A DNA stretch of 64,000 nt, taken from positions 558,001 through 622,000 of the forward strand of contig OY725505.1 of assembly GCA_963281255.1 (NCBI GenBank), read 5' to 3'. This document shows, piece after piece, positions 58,206 to 64,000 of this stretch. A program made the translations under genes and the position numbers. Each line of letters opens with the position of its first letter. The first letter of the stretch is position 1. The notes beneath the pieces were generated by a model, which did not search any database, was not told where the DNA came from, and was given only the letters and a program-made list of their open reading frames with translations. The DNA comes from Aphrocallistes beatrix (Eukaryota; Porifera; Hexactinellida; Sceptrulophora; Aphrocallistidae).

Positions 58206-60138
58206 TTACCTTTTCTTGGTTGCTTCTTTCTTGAAGGCTCTTCTGAACTGACGTTCAGTCATTTTCGAGAATATATTCTGATATTCTAACGTCTTGGAAG
58301 CCAAATCAAGCCTCTTCACTTTTTCAAAATTATTTTTCAAAATGTTGAGGTCTCTGCGAATGATTCCTTTCTTTATGCAGAATTTGGAGATTTTTCTGAA
58401 ATTAAATGCTCGATTAATTTTATAACCATGAGGTTTTAGAATTATCTTCCAATGTTTTGTTGATACATCATCTCTCAGAACCGCTACGAATCTCTGAATT
58501 TCTCGTCTCGCCTCGTCTCTTTTTTGAATAGAGGGAGTGGATGTGTTCAAGTAGTGGATTCTTTTTGCTAACAGAGCGAGACTAGGATTGAGCAGGTCTA
58601 AAGCTTTGAAAAATACATTTGGATCGTAATCCTCCCACGAATCTAGATTTAGAATAAAGTCTTCTGACTTTCTCTGTTCTTCTGCTAGTCTGTCTGGATA
58701 TTCTATTGCAATTTGTAAGATTTCGACATTTTCTGTTGTTAATCCGTCAATAAGTTCTATTTCATCTGTTTCATAAGATATGGTTATGTTCTATGGAGAG
58801 ATTTAAGAGATTATAAATTCACATTTTATATTCTAACATTCTGAGCATTTGTAACTGAATTCCTATTTCGTAGCTATACAGTCAATGTCCGCTATCTCGG
58901 ATGCACGTTAAATCGAACATTTCGTTATCTCGAACGAATTTTCAATTCCTCTCGTTTTGCTATAGCGCGCGTCGCTTGCTTGCGCTGTGCGACTTGCGGA
59001 GAGTGCATATCCACAGAGTCGCCCTGCGGGCGCCTGGAATTACTCAATCTAACCTATTTTGGAATGGTTTGACTATATATAAATATTGTAAACAAAAATT
59101 AGCAAATAGTTTTTCATATGAATCCTAAAATATAATATTCTGAATCTACACCCCAAAAAAACATGTCAACCTTGGAAGGCAGCCTTTTAATTAATTAAAA
59201 TACTTCGAAAGCCACAACTTAGGTTTGATATCTTAAATGTATTACAGTGTATAGCAATGAAAAATATTATGTGCATATTTTCACACTTTTATATATATAT
59301 TTTTACACCATTTTACGAATTTTAGAAAATATACTATAGGCTAGCTTCCAACGGTTGACATGGGGTTTTCAGGGGTGTAGTTTTCGAATCTCTTATTTTC
59401 AGTCCATATATGATAAATTATTCGTTTACTTTTGTTTTGTTTACATTAGATACATAAAGCAAACGAATTGCAGAAATAGGCTAGAGGCTGGCTTCCTACG
59501 GTTAATATGTTTTCAGCGGTGTATATTTGAATATTATATTTTCGGATCCATATATGAGAAATTTTCGTTAACTTTTGTTTGCAATATTTATATAAAATGA
59601 AAAAAATCCCGAAACATGTTAGATTGAGTAACTCCAGGCGCCCGAAGGGAGACACTGCGGACACGCATTTTCCCAAGCCTCGCAGCGCTAGCAAGCGAAA
59701 CGCGCTTTTATAGATAGAAGTGCATTGACAAACCATAACATAGTAGATTTTGTTTACTTCTGGCGTTTTAATATATAAGATTCAAACTATAAAATTCAAA
59801 TTTTTGGACAAATATGCCAGATAACTCACTTCATTGGGCGATGATTTCAGATTGTATTTTCCTAAAAATGAGATTTGTAATAATATTGGAATGGTGAAAA
59901 AATTGCATGTTTTCAAATCAAATAAACATTCTAAAAACAATACTGTGCTATATTGTTTTTTATTTAGCCCTTGTAGGGATGTGAACACTTTTTCACCGAA
60001 ATTAAAAAATTTTCACCCGCCTGCGTAAGAATGTTTGCTTTAATTATTTATACGTATTTAAATTAAACGTGTCAGAATCTTACTGGACTTCTTGTCTGGA
60101 TTGGTCACAATTGACATTTCTGTGTTCTCTGATCCCAT
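58206..60138 (-). CDS. Tandem DED-like protein, subfamily C copy 2 (C2)
   Basis: Complete minus-strand model: exon 1 60138-60084 (MGSENTEMSIVTNPDKKS, donor GTAAGA), 32-nt exon 2 59861-59830 (identical to C1's) and exon 3 58790-58206. The lengths 55+32+585 give 223 residues. It differs from C1 by scattered substitutions (for example LAEEQRKSED against LAGKYRKSED) and a shorter C-terminus (FKKEATKKR). Both helical modules and the KRLDLASKT motif are kept. A TATATAAAAG box is near 60201-60210. Intron 2 carries an H2 composite inserted into the Tigger-type relic that is uninterrupted in C1. Confidence 0.75.
58957..59780. mobile_element. H2 composite with facing hairpin ends
   Basis: A 3' hairpin end in minus orientation (58957-59045) and another in plus orientation (59615-59713) enclose H2 body sequence. 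A 5' end (GCGTTTTAATATATAAGA) lies at 59763-59780. The insertion splits the MITE relic after CTCGTTTTGCTAT. Confidence 0.6.
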
Positions 60139-60159
60139 TGACTCTACTGTAATAATATC

Positions 60160-60640
60160 TAAAAATATTTAAAGTGTTTGTAATCTAATGAATTTAGTGC
60201 TTTTATATATACAATATATAGGGGTCAATTAGTTGTCGTAATGAATTTTCTCGCGAGTGGTACAATTTCAAGTTAAGAAACTACTCGTGTAAAAACCGGA
60301 AACAACCTTTAATTTAAAGATTATAAATTAATAATTCAAAGATAATCAAGCTCAAATTGAAAGAACATTCTTTTTGCTATTCGGACATGCTCCAGTAATA
60401 CGAGGATGAGACCGAAAGTTCTTAGACTAGCACACTAATCATTTATCAATTGTTATGTCTGTAGAAAATCAAAACCTGTGTTTATATTTACGTAAATGCT
60501 AATTTGCATAATCCTACTATTAAAACTCGATTAATGTTTGCATATATATCATAGACTACTTCAATAAAGGACTGTAGGCTGCCAGCTCGGGTCTTGGAAC
60601 TTGGGTCCATTGTGTATTTTTTTATATCTTCTAATCCGTT
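60160..60640. other. Promoter flank of C2 and unrecognised sequence
   Basis: Holds the C2 TATA box. Near 60518-60538 a TATTAAAACTCGATTAATG stretch marks a stray H1 5' end. No gene is seen. Confidence 0.45.
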
Positions 60641-60781
60641 AAAGTTAGAGTTACTCCCAAAATGTATTATTGTTGAATACGAAGTCATATGTTGGGAGTC
60701 GATTAGTCATATTGCCTTGCCTAAAATATTTATGGAATGTGGGTTTTGTGGTTTTCACACCTTTCCACATTATGTTAATAT

Positions 60782-61319
60782 TGTCAAAATATCGCTTCAA
60801 ATTTGAACTAGACATGAGAATTGTGTTATTATACAATAGTAATTCATAGGTAAGGAGTCTATTAGTCATATTTCCTTACCTCAAATAATTGTGGAATGTG
60901 AGTTATGCGGTTTCACACCTTTCCATATATGGTCAAAATTGAAGGCCTCAATCCACCTGTTTTGTTCAGTAATTTCAGTAGTAAATCGGACAACTGAGGT
61001 ATAAGGTCCACCTGTATAATTGCCTCGACAACCATAAGCTGCACAACGCTTCGGCATAAGTATATTGACAAATCTCGAATTCAAGTTAAGTGAATTGAAC
61101 TGCTAAATATATTAAGAATAATGTTAATCAAATGTATTATTATCAGTTGGCCACCCTTCAATTTTGATCATATATGGAAAGGTGTGAAACCGCATAACTC
61201 ACATTCCACAATTATTTGAGGTAAGGAAATATGACTAATAGACTCCTTACCTATGAATTACTATTGTATAATAACACAATTCTCATGTCTAGTTCAAATT
61301 TGAAGCGATATTTTGACAA
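60782..61319. repeat. Large inverted repeat around a THAP fragment
   Basis: Arms 60782-60945 and 61155-61319 are almost identical reverse complements (about 164 bp). The spacer 60946-61154 holds the THAP-like reading frame. A diverged direct copy of part of the left arm precedes it (60690-60780). Confidence 0.8.
60881..61057 (-). pseudogene. THAP zinc-finger fragment
   Basis: The minus-strand frame opens MPKRCAAYGCRGNYTGG, then VVRFTTEITEQNRWIEAF. The start Met, C-x4-C pair, a phenylalanine at the usual place and the NRW tryptophan fit the N-terminal half of a THAP domain. The second metal pair (C-x2-H) is not present. The frame ends shortly after in the inverted-repeat arm (HIWKGVKPHNSHSTII). 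THAP domains occur in P-element-type transposases and in host transcription factors; this may be the first exon of either, cut by rearrangement. Confidence 0.55.
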
Positions 61320-61364
61320 GATCTCTAAAAATCTCTCAACACGTATTTCTTACTGTTATAATCA

Positions 61365-61480
61365 ATAAAATGATTAAAGCCATTGTACTAAACTAAGCAA
61401 TGGAACTATGTTGAATTGTAAACCATGGACTGTGATGTAATGTTAGTAGACATTGACTCGAGTTAAGGCGCCAAATCTAA
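61365..61480 (+). repeat. Dispersed repeat, second copy of 30345-30460
   Basis: Shares GTAGACATTGACTCGAG and TAAGGCGCCAAATCTA with the other copy. Confidence 0.65.
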
Positions 61481-61661
61481 AAATAATATGCGGATCCCCG
61501 TTTATTCGGTCCCCTAAAGCTAGACTAGTAAGATACTACTAGTTGACCAACTTTAGGCGATTTGGTGAATGTTAGTGAAATGATTGTGTGAATTGACGTG
61601 GAATTTCCCTATGGTGATTTCTGACTATCTAATCACACTGGTCATTATATTTCATTTGCAG

Positions 61662-61859
61662 CTAACAACAGGGACGACACACCCACTCAAAAAGTGGGCG
61701 GAATATTTGGCACATATCTTCTGGAAGAGATTCAAAACTGGTCCGACTATGCCGTACCAAGCATTTAAAACTGGTTTATTGTATAGTAAAAAGTGGTACA
61801 ATGGGGATTTACTTAATCCTCGTCTATTTAGCATAGATAGATGTAAGAAGTTACAATGA
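61662..61859 (+). other. Unassigned ORF, possible exon
   Basis: After an acceptor-like TTTGCAG the frame reads LTTGTTHPLKKWAEYLAHIF, then basic sequence to a stop. There is no recognised domain and no paralogue in the window. Confidence 0.2.
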
Positions 61860-61889
61860 TTTTTTCATTCAGAGCATAAGTAGTAGTAA

Positions 61890-62550
61890 CGTAGACACCA
61901 TACAATAGAGTTGTGCTATGATTTCTATTGTGAGAGTGAAGCCGTACATAATATTGTATAGAAAAGGCATGCAAATTGTTTTCCATTTTTTTGCAAAGGT
62001 GTGAAAATATACACAATCTTTTTTATTGTCATACACTATAATACATTTAAGATATCGAACATAAGTTGTGGCTTTGAAGTATTAATGACAATGACACTCT
62101 TTTTTTGTTGTACAATGATTTCTATTGTGACAAGGGCGCTTCGCTTGATTCCGCTGCGGGGCTGGTGGACATTTTGGTAAGCCTTTTGGGCACCTGGGCT
62201 CACATTGATTAATTATATGGGAGATTACATCAGGCGGACATAAAGTGTCCGCTAGCCGCGCAACGCAAGCAAGCGAAGCCGCTGTATCTATATACAAACA
62301 TTAATCGAGTTTTAATTGTAAGGATAGTGTTGTCATATAGTATATTGTATAGAAAAGGTGTGAAAAGTTGTTTTCCATATTTTTTGCTGCGGTGTGAAAA
62401 TTTCGCTTAGATCTTAGAACTTATTCGTAGTCATATCATTGGACACCTACATGCCAATTCATATCTCTATGACTTTCTTGCCAATTCTTCAATCAATTCG
62501 CACAAACACAAAACAACAACAAAATCATAGCGTTTTAATATCTAAGATAA
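61890..62550 (-). mobile_element. H2 element carrying a nested minimal H1
   Basis: Standard H2 blocks (ACACTATAATACATTTAAGA, CAATGATTTCTATTGTGA, TTTCGCTTAGATCTTAGAAC) with the 5' end near 62550. It is split at TTCTATTGTGACA by 62128-62327. Confidence 0.65.
62128..62327 (-). mobile_element. Minimal (~200 bp) H1 element
   Basis: Contains only the two H1 ends: 3' hairpins (GGGCGCTTCGCTTG; a second facing CGGACATAAAGTGTCCG) and the 5' end ATTAATCGAGTTTTAATTGT. Comparison with uninterrupted H2 copies fixes its borders closely. Confidence 0.7.
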
Positions 62551-63164
62551 GATGAAACGTATTTGGCATATGACAATAATTATCTAAACACATCAAATTC
62601 GCTTGGCTTCGAAACGCATGGAGTGCAACTATGTCATAATTATGTTTAGTTAATCCAAGCATTTAGTAGTTCATCTTCCTGTAAAAATTACTTTTTAAAT
62701 AGCGCTATCATTAGTATTTTGTCTAACTCTTCAAGCTAATAATCGTCTAGCTAGTAGCTCTTCATCACTCCGATGCACACAATAATTTGTATTAGATAAT
62801 TATGGAATTGTTATGGAATGGTTAGGTGTAGATTATCTTGAAAGTGATTAAATAATTGAATTTCAAAGAATATTAAGGTTAATAGGTTTAATTGCTATAT
62901 TCAACAGAAAAATGAAAATAGGATATGATTTATGCTAGAACACAAAGTACGTTGACTACTATACGAGACAAAAATTTTATATGAACTGAACATTGATGTA
63001 ATATGTTTTGATTTGATATATCACGATGTACTGTAAGTGAATGTGCATTGTGCATGTTTAAGTTATTATACATGTTAATGCAGTATTGTACTCGTATTCA
63101 TTCGTGGTAATGTTCAACGTGGTTCTGTGGCTATTAGAATTTGTCTGGTTTAGCGAAATTTGTC

Positions 63165-63400
63165 TGGTTTGATGCAACTATCATCAAAAAAATGATGACT
63201 AATCACTTTGTTATGGCGTCATCATTACGCATCAAAAAGTTGACAAATTTGGTGATTTTTCGTGCGATATCGATTATAACAGTAGGACAGGCGTATTTAG
63301 GGATGTTATATCTCTTATAATTAATCAATGTGACCCAGGCGCCCGCAGGGCGCCTCCGGCAGGAACATGTGTCCGCCAGCCGCGCAGCGCAAACAAGCGA
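63165..63400 (+). mobile_element. H1 3' half
   Basis: From TGATGACTAATCACTTTG to GGCGCCCGCAGGGCGCC, GTCCGCCAGCCGCGCAGCGC and AAACAAGCGAA. Confidence 0.65.
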
Positions 63401-63589
63401 ATTGTATTAATTAATAGTGAACTTCTAAACAAATAAACTTTTGCTAAAATAATTCATGTTTATACAGTTATAGTTAAATGTTATTTAATTTTAATGAGTT
63501 GTTCTGAAACTTTTTTAATTACTTGAGGGAGTTATGTGCATATGTAATAAGTAATGATGATCTGTGGCAACTGTTTGTTAGTGACTGTT

Positions 63590-64000
63590 TTTATTGGTGC
63601 TTTTTCTTGAATGCTTCCTTCTTGAAGGTCCTTATGAACTGACTTCAGTCATTTTTGAAAATATATTCTGATATTCTAACGTTTTGAAAGCCAGATTAAG
63701 CATCTTCACTTTTAAAAAATTATTCTTCAAAATTTTGAGGTCTCTGCGAATAATTCCTTTCTTTAAACAGAATTTGGAGATTTTTCTAAAATTAAATGCT
63801 CGATTAATTAGGTTTTAGAATTATCTTCCAATGTTTTACTGAGACGTCATCTCTCAGAACCGCTACGAATTTCTGAATTTCTCGTCTCGCCTCGTCTCTT
63901 TTTTGAATAGAGGGATTGGATGTGTTCAAATAGGCAATTCTTTTTGCCAAAAAAGCGAGGCTAGGATTGAGCAGGTCTAAAGCCTTGAAAAATTCTTTTG
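63590..64000 (-). pseudogene. Tandem DED-like gene, subfamily C copy 3 (C3), disrupted and cut by the window end
   Basis: Last-exon sequence close to C1 and C2. Compared with them it has a 1-bp deletion in the ACGTTCAGTC region (near 63643) and an 11-bp deletion in the TTAATTTTATAACCATG region (near 63810), both frame-shifting. The exon start and upstream exons lie outside the window. Confidence 0.7.

Noticed and set aside
1..64000. tRNA, rRNA or other structured RNA genes
   Set aside because: No cloverleaf or conserved rRNA segment was recognised by eye; a tRNAscan-SE/Infernal run would be needed to exclude them.

Overview
The window looks like nuclear DNA of an invertebrate metazoan, possibly an early-branching one such as a sponge. 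That guess rests only on the mix of a lineage-specific 7TM pair, many death-fold genes and a heavy miniature-transposon load. It is AT-rich. Genes are split by short introns with clean GT-AG junctions and have TATA boxes, and most of the rest is dispersed repeats. I see no rRNA or tRNA gene, CRISPR array or prokaryotic operon.

The main genic content is one multigene family, all on the minus strand. It has five apparently intact copies (A1 3671-8673, B2 22970-25536, A2 34674-38012, C1 51193-54111, C2 58206-60138), three broken copies (B1 13859-16346, B3 45387-46887, C3 63590-64000) and three orphan first exons (near 11.1, 26.7 and 32.9 kb). The proteins share a short Ser/Thr-rich N-terminus, a subfamily-specific linker (basic and NLS-like in A and B, an 11-residue stub in C) and a large last exon with two predicted death-fold modules. 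The second module carries an RxDL-type motif typical of death effector domains (DED). Splice phases are conserved across all copies: a 55-nt first exon ending in phase 1, middle exons compatible with it, and a phase-0 last exon. Function is not known; a DED-like signalling or nuclear adaptor role is inference.

At the left end lies a separate minus-strand pair: an intact 7TM receptor-like gene (about 1352-2560) and a truncated, frameshifted paralogue (2912-3261) with a matching TATA box.

The rest is mobile-element debris: five Ty3/gypsy-type retrotransposon remnants, all plus strand (28.0-31.3, 39.4-40.9, 41.0-42.5, 47.9-50.8, 54.7-56.8 kb); two families of hairpin-ended Helitron/HINE-like elements (here H1 and H2) present many times; and many MITEs with diagnostic target-site duplications (8-bp hAT-type, TA Tc1/mariner/pogo-type, TTAA piggyBac-type), often nested and several with an empty site visible in a paralogous copy. 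There is a 12-bp palindromic satellite (19.2-19.67 kb), a 1.2-kb pentanucleotide satellite (43.15-44.32 kb) and a THAP zinc-finger fragment between 164-bp inverted arms (60.78-61.32 kb).

How it fits together: the death-fold cluster seems to have grown by repeated local duplication of units made of promoter, exon 1, intron and linker/last exon. Transposons landed mainly in introns and between genes, and in some cases broke copies (B3). All functional statements come from reading motifs by eye; no database search was possible.
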